Part shown: positions 26,870-36,343 of the stretch, piece by piece
How positions within the stretch are numbered: position 1 is the first letter of the stretch
Layout: every line of letters starts with the position of its first letter
DNA from: an uncultured Sulfolobales archaeon
GTDB taxonomy: Archaea; Thermoproteota; Thermoprotei_A; Sulfolobales; NBVN01
Assembly (NCBI GenBank): GCA_938017505.1
Contig: CALIKV010000031.1
Location: forward strand, 1 to 64,000
Length of the DNA stretch: 64,000 bases
Direction: 5' to 3'
Program-made: the position numbers and the translations under genes
The notes under the pieces: generated by a model
Seen by the model: only the letters and a program-made list of their open reading frames with translations
What the model was told of the DNA's origin: nothing
The model's database searches: none

Positions 26870-28237
26870 GTGCCTACGGCTAGACGAAGGCTTTTTTATG
26901 TCGCATATCTGTTCGTAATGATTCTATTTACGGCCTTGAACGCGTCGGCGCTGAGCGTTCTTGAGAACCGAGCCTCGTCAGAGGCTCAGATGGTGAGGCT
27001 CGTCACCAAGGCCGTCGTAGTTAGTATAGAGCCTCCTTGGGACGTCATAGACGACGGTGTTAAGGAGTGCTTCGTAGATGCCTTGCGTAAGGCCGAGAGC
27101 GAGGGTAAAGCGTTCATATACCTGGTCAACAGCTACGGCGGTTACCTCGACGCCGCCTACACTATAGGAGATGCGGTGAGCAGCTCAAAGACCGTGACTA
27201 TAGCTTACGTGAGTGGCGGTAAAGCTTTAAGTGCGGGAACCATGATACTGCTCCCGGCCAACGTGGTGGCGTTGCATCCGTCCTCCATCATAGGGGCCAT
27301 GCAACCGATAATGGTTAACCCGGTCACCGGCGAGATTCAATTCGTTAACGAGTCGAAGATAATTAACCCGGTCATCGAGAAGGCTGTGAGCTTCGCGAGG
27401 CTTAGAGGGAGGAATGAGTCCCTAGTCAGGGAGTTCGTAGTCAGGGCTTCAACGGTGAGCGCTGAGAAAGCGGTCGCCTACGGGGTAGCGGACTTAACGG
27501 CTCAAGACCTATCAACGGTACTTAAGGCCGTCTACGGGATGGAGTTCGACGTCTCTGGAGGTGTTGCAAGGGTTGAGATCGTTGAGTCAGGCGTCGAGGT
27601 CTACGTCTGTAGCGTGAGGTCGAGGATGATCTCGCTGCTTGAGAACTCCTCGATACTCAACGTGCTCTTAACGATAGGTATCCTGGGGACGATCTTCGCG
27701 TTGGTTAGCGGTAAGCTGACTGTGCTTCCGCTGACCCTCCTCTTCCTCTTCCTAGGTCTGGTGGGTAGCGGTGTGAACCCGAACTTGGTTTCACTACTCC
27801 TCACAGTGCTGGGGGCTGTGTTACTGGCCGTAGAGCTGTTCGTCATCCCCGGGTTCGGGATAGTTGGGATAAGTGGGATAATCCTGTTGGCCTTCGGGTT
27901 TGCTTTATTGCCCACCTACGTCCCCAGCGGCTTCATGCCCCCGGAGGAGTACATCAACGTTTTAAGGTTGTTTATAGTGAGCACTTCATTAATTCTCGGC
28001 AGTTTCTTCGGCATAGTTATGTTTAAGGTGATCAGGGTGAGGAGGAAAAAACCTTACGAGTTCCTACCGGTCGGTAAGGTCGGTAGGGCGGCCGACGACC
28101 TAGGGCCGGGTAAAACAGGCTTCATCGTGGTTGAGGGTGAGTACTGGAGAGCCTCCTCGGATGAGGAGATACCTAAAGGGAGTGAGGTGGTTGTGGTTGG
28201 CATTGAGGGTCCTATGCTTAGGGTTAAAAGGAAGTAG
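26870..28237 (+). CDS. NfeD-family membrane-bound serine protease (ClpP-class)
   Basis: LVNSYGGYLDAAYTIGDAV, AYVSGGKALSAGTMILLPAN, multi-TM then C-terminal beta domain; directly follows SPFH gene. Confidence 0.92.
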   Translation: MPTARRRLFYVAYLFVMILFTALNASALSVLENRASSEAQMVRLVTKAVVVSIEPPWDVIDDGVKECFVDALRKAESEGKAFIYLVNSYGGYLDAAYTIGDAVSSSKTVTIAYVSGGKALSAGTMILLPANVVALHPSSIIGAMQPIMVNPVTGEIQFVNESKIINPVIEKAVSFARLRGRNESLVREFVVRASTVSAEKAVAYGVADLTAQDLSTVLKAVYGMEFDVSGGVARVEIVESGVEVYVCSVRSRMISLLENSSILNVLLTIGILGTIFALVSGKLTVLPLTLLFLFLGLVGSGVNPNLVSLLLTVLGAVLLAVELFVIPGFGIVGISGIILLAFGFALLPTYVPSGFMPPEEYINVLRLFIVSTSLILGSFFGIVMFKVIRVRRKKPYEFLPVGKVGRAADDLGPGKTGFIVVEGEYWRASSDEEIPKGSEVVVVGIEGPMLRVKRK

Positions 28238-28273
28238 GCGCGCCGTACTTAAGCCCCGTGCGAACTACCTCCA

Positions 28274-29443
28274 GTGAGAGCGATGACTGGGGTCTCAGGG
28301 GTCGCCGACCTACCGCTTCACGGAGGACATGTGCCTCCATGGCTAGCTAGGTTAATGCTTAAGCTATCTAGAAGCATCCTGGAGGTAATGCTGACCGAGC
28401 TAGGCAGCGAGGAGGTCTTAAGGAGGTTCTCTAACCCGTTATGGTTTCAAGCGTTCAACAACGTAATAGGTATGGATTGGGATAGTAGCGGGTCAACCAC
28501 AGTAACTACGGCCATGATCAAGACAGCCCTGAGCGAGATAGGCGGGGACGTCAGAGTCGCAGGGGGTAAGGGTGCGGCCTCCAGGAGGGCTCCTGAGGAG
28601 ATAACGAAGTATGGTGAGGAGGTAGGCTTGTCAACTGCAGTGACTGAGGGGTTAATCAAGGTCTCCAGGCTAGGCGCTAAGACTGATACAACACTCCTTC
28701 AAGACGGCTTCACACTCTACCATCACGTCCTGGTCTTTGACGGTAAAGGGGACTGGGCAATAATTCAGCAGGGCATGAACACGAGTCTAATGCTCGCTAG
28801 GAGGTACCACCTGGCCTGGTTCGTGTCGAGGGATCCCACCATGGAGCCCCACGCAGGAGTCGCGTCAGACATCGTAGGGAAGCCGCTGAACCTCACCACT
28901 AGGAACTCAGTTAGGGTCAGGACGTTAGTCGTGGATCTAGCTCAGGAGAGACCGGAGTCCATAGTCAGAAACCTCCGGGTAATCAACACATACCTTAAAG
29001 GGGTTAAGACTCTCACAGGGCTAGAACCGCCGAGAACCATCGTCAGAGACCTACCGTACTACAGACCGGTTAACGTGAACTCGAGGATGCTCAACGAATT
29101 ACGCGTGGCTTACGAGCTAAGACCTAGGAACGTTGAAGAGTTGCTCCTTATCAAGGATCTAGGCGCCGAGGCGGTTAGGGCTCTGGCGCTTATCTCAGAG
29201 CTGATATACAGGGAAGCCCCACCGTTAAGGGATGTGGTGACACACAGCTTCTCACCGTTTAAGTACGCATACGCGATAGGGGGTAAGGACGGGGTGCCAT
29301 ACCCTGTGAAGAGGGAGGTAGCGCAGGCAGTGATAAGCGAGTTGAGCAGGCTGATCAACGAAGCTAGACTCGAGGGTAAGGAGAGACTAGCCGCGTTCAG
29401 AGCGCTGAGGAGGCTGGCTCCAGCAGATGCGGGGGAGATCTGA
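28274..29443 (+). CDS. DUF763 family protein
   Basis: GVADLPLHGGHVPPWLARLM, NVIGMDWDSSGSTTVTTAMIK; recognised DUF763-like pattern. Confidence 0.85.
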   Translation: MRAMTGVSGVADLPLHGGHVPPWLARLMLKLSRSILEVMLTELGSEEVLRRFSNPLWFQAFNNVIGMDWDSSGSTTVTTAMIKTALSEIGGDVRVAGGKGAASRRAPEEITKYGEEVGLSTAVTEGLIKVSRLGAKTDTTLLQDGFTLYHHVLVFDGKGDWAIIQQGMNTSLMLARRYHLAWFVSRDPTMEPHAGVASDIVGKPLNLTTRNSVRVRTLVVDLAQERPESIVRNLRVINTYLKGVKTLTGLEPPRTIVRDLPYYRPVNVNSRMLNELRVAYELRPRNVEELLLIKDLGAEAVRALALISELIYREAPPLRDVVTHSFSPFKYAYAIGGKDGVPYPVKREVAQAVISELSRLINEARLEGKERLAAFRALRRLAPADAGEI

Positions 29444-29539
29444 GGAGCCAAACAAACTTGTTAACTGTTGGTGTTCAACTGACTGAACAACGTGTTACAA
29501 CGCATGGAGTTATATGAAAGAGTGCAATAAACTATCACG

Positions 29540-30001
29540 GTGATGCCTGCGGTGGGAAGGAGTTATTTGATCGTAGCGGTCGTAACTGTAACACTGTTTA
29601 TATCTGCGTTGACGTTTTACATGCTTTCGCTAAGTAAGGTGCAAGAGCCAGAAGGCTGGCTCTTCACGATCCAGATCCACGAAAACACTACTGAGAGATT
29701 TAAGGTCTTGGTTAGAGATCCCGCTAAAGCGAACGAATTAAGGCAGTTGATGAAGGGTGAGAGGATCGGACACATTAATGGAGAGCTCAGGAGAGGTGAT
29801 GGAGGTTTTAATAAGCCGTGGAGTTGGCACCTAGATCCCGATACAATAGAAGTCGTTGAGGTCTCGATAGAGTTATGTGATGGCACGCCTTCATTCGTGG
29901 AGAGTGAGTTAGATTACTGGCTTAACGTAGTTAAACGCTTTTGCCCATGGGGCACGAGGGTGGTTGCTGAGGAGCTGTGGACTGGTTCTTACCAGCCTTG
30001 A
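29540..30001 (+). CDS. Hypothetical protein with N-terminal TM/signal
   Basis: ORF with hydrophobic N-terminus (YLIVAVVTVTLFISALTFYML) and coding-like composition. Confidence 0.55.
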   Translation: MMPAVGRSYLIVAVVTVTLFISALTFYMLSLSKVQEPEGWLFTIQIHENTTERFKVLVRDPAKANELRQLMKGERIGHINGELRRGDGGFNKPWSWHLDPDTIEVVEVSIELCDGTPSFVESELDYWLNVVKRFCPWGTRVVAEELWTGSYQP

Positions 30002-30092
30002 TGCGCGATGAGAGTCCTCTCCCGCGTGTCATATTTAAGTTTTTAGGCAATTACAATTTTTATATTTTATACAGTATTATGTAAAGCGTTGG

Positions 30093-31106
30093 GTGCGGTG
30101 GTTGACAGCTGGTAGTCTAATAAAGTGTGCTTCAGGAGTTTACAGGGGCTCGCCCTTCAGGCTGACCTACGTGATGCCTGGAGTTATCGGGGGTTACGGC
30201 AGGCCTAGGCACCTCCAGCTGACCCTGTCTGTGGATGACGTCTTAAGCGATTCGTTCCTCTCAATACTGTTGAAGGGTGAGGACCTGAAACCTAGGTCTC
30301 TCTCATGGAAGGTATCGGTAAACTCCGTTAACGTGACTAGAGAGTTTAAGCCTCAGGTAATAGTTAACCTTGAGGGAATCACTTACGCATCGCAGGTCTT
30401 TGACGTCTCTCAGATAGTAAGGGAGCCTGGCAAGTACTTAATTAGGCTCTCCACTGAGTCGTCTCACGTGGTTGAGATCCTCTCGGTCAGTTTAGTGGGG
30501 GTGACCCCCTCCGTAGACGCTGAAGTCGCGTTGAGGCAATACTCAGGCGTTTTAATCCTGTCCAGGGGTGAGAGCTACTCCTTAGAACACCCTGAGGAGG
30601 GTCTTGGGCTAGGAATTGAGGGGGTTATTGAGGTGCCCTCGAGAGGTACGGAGTTCATTATCAAATGCGGCGGTGAACACGTGCTCACACAACTCGTCGG
30701 GGTTAATGAAGTCTCGTTAAGGGAGTCTACGACAAGTTCTGAACGTTGCACTCTAGTCTATAGAGGAGGTGACGTAACGAAGCCCGTGGTCGTGAGTGAT
30801 TTAATCCTATACAGGCCACTCACCTCAGCCCCGCAGATTCGCGTGGAAGCCTCGCTAATCAACACTAAGGAAATTCAACTCACTGTAGGGAATGAAGGAG
30901 GAGCGTCGCTGAGGAGAGGATTAGCGGTGATCCTTCGTGAAGGTAGGGTAGTGGCCAGAAGCGAGTTAAACGATTTACGCCCCGGGGATGTTAAGATGAT
31001 TAGACTCCTATCATGCGAAGACCTGAGAAGTAAGGAGGTCTACGTTAGGTTAGTGTATTGTGACGTCTGGGGCCAGAACGTCAAGACCTTCAAGTTAAGA
31101 ACTTAG
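30093..31106 (+). CDS. Hypothetical beta-rich protein
   Basis: Long ORF in an intergenic position; no recognised motif. Confidence 0.65.
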   Translation: MRWLTAGSLIKCASGVYRGSPFRLTYVMPGVIGGYGRPRHLQLTLSVDDVLSDSFLSILLKGEDLKPRSLSWKVSVNSVNVTREFKPQVIVNLEGITYASQVFDVSQIVREPGKYLIRLSTESSHVVEILSVSLVGVTPSVDAEVALRQYSGVLILSRGESYSLEHPEEGLGLGIEGVIEVPSRGTEFIIKCGGEHVLTQLVGVNEVSLRESTTSSERCTLVYRGGDVTKPVVVSDLILYRPLTSAPQIRVEASLINTKEIQLTVGNEGGASLRRGLAVILREGRVVARSELNDLRPGDVKMIRLLSCEDLRSKEVYVRLVYCDVWGQNVKTFKLRT

Positions 31107-31127
31107 TATCCCCGTCGCTTCACACCC

Positions 31128-32078
31128 CTATCTTAAAAGGACAAGGCCTCCCGTCGTGAATACCCTAACGAGGAGATCAGATGTGAAGGCCATCGTCCCG
31201 GTGAATATAGCTACCTTAAGCAAGCTCCTCAGTTTAGCTGCCATCAACTCAGGGCTCTCCGACTTACCCAGTTGGGCGGTCCTCACGAGGGAGTAAAGTA
31301 TCAGTACGTCGGTTATGAGAGCTAGAACCAAGTATATGTAGCCGTACCCGGTCAGGTAGGGGATAGGGGATATGCCCACTATGAAGCCCTGGAGAGCGGC
31401 AGCCACTAAGGCCGCCTTCCGAACACCAATTACCCTTGGCAACGACCTCACCTTCCTGACCTCATCCGCTCTCAAGTCCTCGACCGTTTTAACCACCTCC
31501 CTAGCTAGGAGGAGGGTGAACGCGTATAACGCCGGCACTAGCGAAGCCCTAACCAGACTTAAATCGCCGAGAAGCTCGGATGGCGTTAGAGCCCCGAGTA
31601 TTATTGTAAAGGCCCCCTCAAGCGAGACAATAACGTTGCCCAGCAACCCCCACTCCTTAATCCTGTAGGAGTAAAGGAAAACAACGCAGGCGTTAAACCA
31701 CACGAAGAGCGTTGTGTAGAGGCCTACGAAGGTTGAGGGGAGGACCCCGGCGAGGAAGAGCACTAAGCTTAGAGCCAGCGCCTCGCGTGCAGCTACCCTA
31801 CCTGACGGTATCGGCCTGTACGGCTTGTTAACTCTATCGACCTCAGCGTCGAAGTAATCGTTGATCACGTACCCAGCGCTCGAGACCGTAGCGACCGCGA
31901 AGAGAGGGATTATCAGCGACATGACGTTAAGCGTCGGGACAACGACCCTCACGGTGAGCCAGCCCATCATAGTAGTTAGTAGGGTTGCTACGACGTTATG
32001 CATTCTGAGGAGCTCTAAGTAGGCTTGAACCCTGTCCTCAAATCTCATTAATCTTAACACCCGCCTCCTTAACGGCAT
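31128..32078 (-). CDS. UbiA prenyltransferase (digeranylgeranylglyceryl phosphate synthase-like)
   Basis: YVINDYFDAEVDRVNKPYRPIPSGRV; VVKTVEDLRADEVRKVRSLPRVIG. Confidence 0.88.
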   Translation of the reverse strand: MPLRRRVLRLMRFEDRVQAYLELLRMHNVVATLLTTMMGWLTVRVVVPTLNVMSLIIPLFAVATVSSAGYVINDYFDAEVDRVNKPYRPIPSGRVAAREALALSLVLFLAGVLPSTFVGLYTTLFVWFNACVVFLYSYRIKEWGLLGNVIVSLEGAFTIILGALTPSELLGDLSLVRASLVPALYAFTLLLAREVVKTVEDLRADEVRKVRSLPRVIGVRKAALVAAALQGFIVGISPIPYLTGYGYIYLVLALITDVLILYSLVRTAQLGKSESPELMAAKLRSLLKVAIFTGTMAFTSDLLVRVFTTGGLVLLR

Positions 32079-32316
32079 TAAGGAAATCCTTAGATATGCT
32101 GTAGCAACCCTGACCCCTCACCAGGACCCCAACCTCAACTAACTTAGCTATGACCTTACTAGGCTCCTTGACTTTATGTAGTGCTTGGAGCTCTTTAAGC
32201 GCCAGTAACTCGCCGACAGACCTGTTAACGCAGAAATACCTTAGAGCCTTGCGTTGCTCGTCGTTAAGGGATTTAATCAGCTTTCTGACGTCCACCTTCC
32301 CCGGGGCTTCAGCCAT
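32038..32316 (-). CDS. Hypothetical protein, possible winged-helix
   Basis: 92 aa, helical then GVLVRGQGCYSISKDF; overlaps ubiA start. Confidence 0.6.
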   Translation of the reverse strand: MAEAPGKVDVRKLIKSLNDEQRKALRYFCVNRSVGELLALKELQALHKVKEPSKVIAKLVEVGVLVRGQGCYSISKDFLNAVKEAGVKINEI

Positions 32317-32327
32317 CTAAGGCACCA

Positions 32328-33323
32328 CTAATAGTAATAGGTGTTTAGGTAATAATGTTCCGTGATCTCCTCGGGGCTGCCTCTACTGAGGCATACGTCA
32401 GCTAACGGGCACTCCTCAGCCCTCACACACGCGGGTCTCTCACGCGTGCAGACCTTCCTACCGAAGTACCATAGGAAATCGTCCAGTATGAAGGGATCTA
32501 CGCCTGCCACCTTAGCTAATTCCTTGTAGGCAGTCCTCACGGCAAGCCTTAAAGCGACGTCCTCAGCGTAGGTGTAATGCTCTCTAGCCCTCATCTTCAG
32601 ACGTAGGGCTTCCTCAGGCGAGATTAAGTGAAGTCTCAGGGCTATCCTCGTCAAGTGATTGTCGACAGGGACCTCCTTATTCCACGGATCAGCGATGTTG
32701 ATGAGACCTCGCCTCTCAGCGAACTTCGCAAACAAAAACGTCTTCTTCTCAACGGGATCTGAGTAGGCCTTAAACCTCCTCATAATATGGGTCAGCCCCT
32801 GTGACGGGCCTCTCCTTAAGTAACCCCTGCTAGCCTTAATTAACTCGCTCACAGAGCCTCTGAACCACTTAACCAATCCCAACCCGAGATCCCTCAGCAG
32901 GCTGGTCCGTACCTCTGGATCCCACACGCTCGCAGAATCCCCACCCTCCCTCACCGAAAGCCACTCAACAACGTCGTTTACTCTGATGCTGGACATCCTG
33001 TCCGGGGAGAAAAACTCCGGGTCTTCCAGGAATTTCCTGGAGCCAAGTCTGTAGAGTAGATCCGCACCGTGATAGAGCTTTGAATCGACGTAGGCCTCGA
33101 AAGGCTTGTGCCTGCTCGTCCTGTGATCTATCGCGACCATGAATATGAAGTACCTGAGCGCGGATTCAACGCTTGTGCCTCCTGGGGGATAGTACTCGGG
33201 GTTTAAGAACTCGTCTCTGGGCATCGCTTTAACGCTCCTCTCCACCATAGGCGCCACCCCACCTACGACGGCGTCGTTCACGCGTATCATGTGGTAGGTG
33301 TACTTAACGAGTCCCTCACTCAC
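32328..33323 (-). CDS. HhH-GPD superfamily DNA glycosylase-like protein with variant Cys4 motif
   Basis: EVPVDNHLTRIALRLHLI resembles the catalytic-Asp segment of EndoIII/MutY; C-terminal CTRERPACVRAEECPLADVC. Confidence 0.6.
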   Translation of the reverse strand: MSEGLVKYTYHMIRVNDAVVGGVAPMVERSVKAMPRDEFLNPEYYPPGGTSVESALRYFIFMVAIDHRTSRHKPFEAYVDSKLYHGADLLYRLGSRKFLEDPEFFSPDRMSSIRVNDVVEWLSVREGGDSASVWDPEVRTSLLRDLGLGLVKWFRGSVSELIKASRGYLRRGPSQGLTHIMRRFKAYSDPVEKKTFLFAKFAERRGLINIADPWNKEVPVDNHLTRIALRLHLISPEEALRLKMRAREHYTYAEDVALRLAVRTAYKELAKVAGVDPFILDDFLWYFGRKVCTRERPACVRAEECPLADVCLSRGSPEEITEHYYLNTYYY

Positions 33324-33814
33324 AAATTCTCACCCTTATAGAAGCCCCCGTACACCTTATCAGGAGGCCTGTTAAGCCTGATAAATATCAATTGCACGAT
33401 CCTCGAGTTAACTTCTATTTTGATGCCGTGCGGGTTGTTGACCTGCATTAAAGCCTCACCACGCCCCACGTAACCGGGGTCCCACACAGTACACATAACC
33501 ATGACTCCCGACCTAAGCATTGAGGAACGAGGGAAGCATAAAGCTAGGACATCCTCAGGCAGCTCCACGACCTCGCCGAATCTAATTTTGTAAACCCCCG
33601 GCCCTAGAACCCAACAATTATCTTGAGGAGCGACCTCCTCAACCTCAGGCAGTTTCCTCTCATTAAACCCTATTTCCCCACGACTCCTGAACCTGAAGAC
33701 CTGAGAGACCCTCAAATCAATGCCCGCTGGCTGGAGTTGCGTCTCGACGTCGAGTAAACCCCTCACGTATCTAAGTAGCTCCCTGCCCATAATCAGCGTC
33801 CCGACCACCAACAA
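33320..33814 (-). CDS. dcd: dCTP deaminase
   Basis: QPAGIDLRVSQVFRF, LCFPRSSMLRSGVMVMCTVWDPGYVGRGEALMQVNNPHGIKI. Confidence 0.92.
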   Translation of the reverse strand: MLVVGTLIMGRELLRYVRGLLDVETQLQPAGIDLRVSQVFRFRSRGEIGFNERKLPEVEEVAPQDNCWVLGPGVYKIRFGEVVELPEDVLALCFPRSSMLRSGVMVMCTVWDPGYVGRGEALMQVNNPHGIKIEVNSRIVQLIFIRLNRPPDKVYGGFYKGENL

Positions 33815-34008
33815 ACCTTATATGCGCAGGGATTTTATATGCTGACCTGTTTTGATTTCTGTCGAGTAAAATTATTTAAAAATCTTATTATAAAAGATCA
33901 ATGAATATGCTGCAGTATAATGTAGTTTTTATATCAAAACATTGAGGGGAGGTTTATAGGGGGGTTAAATTTATAAGGAGTGGCGAAGACAATATTGGGG
34001 GAGCGTCA

Positions 34009-34398
34009 ATGGTCAGGCCCAGTGTATTGATGTGTGGTGGAAAAAGTATTGAGGCTAGGGTTTATGGTAGACATGTTTACGGTAGTCTCTACGACTGCGA
34101 CGCTGAGGTCCTCTCAGACCCTAAGTATTTGGAGGGGGTTGTTAATGAGGCTGCTCGCATAGGCAACATGACGCTCCTCGATGTCAGGATGTGGTACATG
34201 AAGCCCGGCGTCAGCGTTGTAGGCATTATATTGGAGTCACATATAACGATACATACGTGGCCTGAGTACAGCTTCGCCACAGTGGACGTCTACTCCTGTG
34301 GTAGACACACGGACCCGTTGAGCGCGTTCAAGCACATCGTAGAGGCTCTGAAAGCAAGTAGATACGAGTTAGAGATCGTTGATAGGTCTCTAACTTAA
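34009..34398 (+). CDS. AdoMet/arginine decarboxylase proenzyme (SpeD family)
   Basis: [24 protein letters not shown]; pyruvoyl-forming ES site. Confidence 0.92.
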   Translation: MVRPSVLMCGGKSIEARVYGRHVYGSLYDCDAEVLSDPKYLEGVVNEAARIGNMTLLDVRMWYMKPGVSVVGIILESHITIHTWPEYSFATVDVYSCGRHTDPLSAFKHIVEALKASRYELEIVDRSLT

Positions 34399-34502
34399 AG
34401 GAAGTCCCTTGCCAACACTCCAGGCTCGCCCTAAAGGACGGGAAGGAGGTCAGTTACCATGGTTTAAGACTCCTAAGAACTAGCAATATTAGGTGAGTTA
34501 CG

Positions 34503-35582
34503 TTGAGCGACGTTCTAGTCATCGGCGCCGGACCTGGTGGATTGCTGTCTTCCCACGCACTCCTTAAGAAGGGGTTTAACGTCAGCATTTACGAGGAGCA
34601 CAGCAATGTAGGTCTACCCAAACACTGTAGCGGTCTCGTGAGCAGCTACGTCGTTAACTCGCTAGGGCCCCTGGCTAGGGACCAGGTGTTAAGCAAGTTC
34701 ACAGAGTATAGAGTCAGGGTGATTGAGAAAGGACTCATTCACGACCAACTAATACTGAGCTTCCGTGAACCCGTTTACCTCATAGACAGGGTTGGGTTTG
34801 AAGCTTCACTGCGTGAAGCCGTGGAGAGCTACGGCGGTAAGTTACGTTTAAGAACCCGCGTTACTGAGGCGAGGGTAGACGAGGGCTTATTGAGGACTAA
34901 GGAGGGCTGGGCGGGGGGCGACCTAATAATAGTTAGCGAGGGCGCCTTGAGAACGATCGTCAGGAAGTCACAGGTATGCGACGTGAGCGAGGCGTTAATA
35001 GGTCCTCAGGCCTTGGTTAGGCTGGGTAGAGTGAGTGATACTGTTGAGGTGATCACGTTCCCGCCGCTCGGGGTTAATGGATTCGGGTGGGTCATACCTG
35101 TCGACGATAAACATGTAGTAGTAGGGTTAGTAACGAACTCTAAAGCGGCCGGACGCCTACTTAAGTACATCGTGCATAAGGTTGCTGGGGAGTTAAGCCC
35201 CTCGGACGTCGCTGTGAGAGAGTTCTTCGGAGGGCTCGTCCCAGTCGATAAGCCGTGCAGAGAACTTCTCGGCAGCAAGCACATCGTAGTCGGGGATGCT
35301 GCATCCATAGTGAAACCCCTGACTAAGGGTGGGCTGTACCCATTAGTCAAGGAGGTGGAGGCCCTGGAGACCTCCTTAAGGGGTGAGCACATCGATATTG
35401 ACTTGTTCAACGCTAGATTCGGTGAAACCCTAAGACTCCTCAACACACAACACGCAACTCTCAAAGCCATTCGTCGACTGGGGGGCTACCACAACCTGGT
35501 AAAACTAGCTGTTAAGCTGGGGCTAAGGGAGATCAAGTTAATGGATTACGACAGGTTAGTGTCTTTGCCAGCTGTTTCATGA
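34503..35582 (+). CDS. Geranylgeranyl reductase-like FAD-dependent oxidoreductase
   Basis: VLVIGAGPGGLLSSHALLKKGFNVSIYEEH...GLPKHCSGLVS; GDAASIVKPLTKGGLYP. Confidence 0.88.
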   Translation: MSDVLVIGAGPGGLLSSHALLKKGFNVSIYEEHSNVGLPKHCSGLVSSYVVNSLGPLARDQVLSKFTEYRVRVIEKGLIHDQLILSFREPVYLIDRVGFEASLREAVESYGGKLRLRTRVTEARVDEGLLRTKEGWAGGDLIIVSEGALRTIVRKSQVCDVSEALIGPQALVRLGRVSDTVEVITFPPLGVNGFGWVIPVDDKHVVVGLVTNSKAAGRLLKYIVHKVAGELSPSDVAVREFFGGLVPVDKPCRELLGSKHIVVGDAASIVKPLTKGGLYPLVKEVEALETSLRGEHIDIDLFNARFGETLRLLNTQHATLKAIRRLGGYHNLVKLAVKLGLREIKLMDYDRLVSLPAVS

Positions 35583-35795
35583 TGGAAAGACTTAAGCGTT
35601 GGTGATGTTGAGTGCTCTAGATGGATAAGATAAGTGCCCCGAAAAGAGCGCTCCACAAGCCTTCAGATTGAGGGTCTTTCCCCGCCCACGAAGCTCTTCG
35701 ACGAGCACGTGAGGAGGTGGAAAGAGTCCTATCTGACGGGGGAGGTCGATGAAAGCTCCGACGGACTCGTGAGGGGCTTTAGGCTAGTGAATCCC

Positions 35796-35839
35796 AAGAA
35801 CCACGCATGTCTATCAAAGACTACGTAGTTCTGAACCCT
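35796..35839. repeat. Dispersed hairpin repeat, copy C (opposite orientation to A and B)
   Basis: GAACCACGCATGTC-TATCAAA-GACTACGTAGTTC (35798-35831), followed by TGAACCC; 18-nt core CTATCAAAGACTACGTAG exact match to copy B. Confidence 0.75.
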
Positions 35840-35946
35840 ACGACCCTGTGACGACCTTTATCGAGCTGGAGACTGCCTCAAGTCGCTGGGCCGCGATCTT
35901 GCGGAGACCCGCTTAGCACAAGCATTTATTTACCGGTTAACCAGGT

Positions 35947-36297
35947 ATGAATTGGTGGTATTGCATGTCTGAAGGGTTTCTAGTAACCACCCTTGAGGCA
36001 TTACCTGGCTATAAAGTCAGGAAGGTTCTAGGCTTAGTTAGCGGTAGCGTCGTTAGAGCCAGAAACATAGGCAGGGACATAGTAGCGGGCCTCAGGAACC
36101 TGGCTGGCGGTGAGATAGTTGAGTATACGGAGCTCTTAGCCAGTTCCAGAGACGAGGCCCTCTCTAGGATGATCGAGAAAGCTAAGGCTCTGGGGGCGAA
36201 CGCCGTCCTCGGGGCCAGGTTCGCATCTTCAGCTGTAATGAGCGGTGCAGCGGAGATAGTTGCCTACGGTACTGCCGTCATTATAGAGCCTGAGTAG
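35947..36297 (+). CDS. YbjQ/UPF0145 family protein
   Basis: LVTTLEALPGYKVRKVLGLVSGSVVRARNIGRDIVAGLRNLAGGEIVEYTELL...AKALGANAVLGARF; ATG also at 35965. Confidence 0.9.
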   Translation: MNWWYCMSEGFLVTTLEALPGYKVRKVLGLVSGSVVRARNIGRDIVAGLRNLAGGEIVEYTELLASSRDEALSRMIEKAKALGANAVLGARFASSAVMSGAAEIVAYGTAVIIEPE

Positions 36298-36343
36298 AAT
36301 CGGTCCGTGACCGGAGACCCGCACGTCTTCAAGGCGGCGTGGC

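Noticed and set aside
35634-35828. ORF of 64 aa overlapping repeat copy C
   Set aside because: Ends inside the repeat hairpin, and the homologous sequence at copy B is not open in the same frame; treated as relic/repeat sequence, not a gene.
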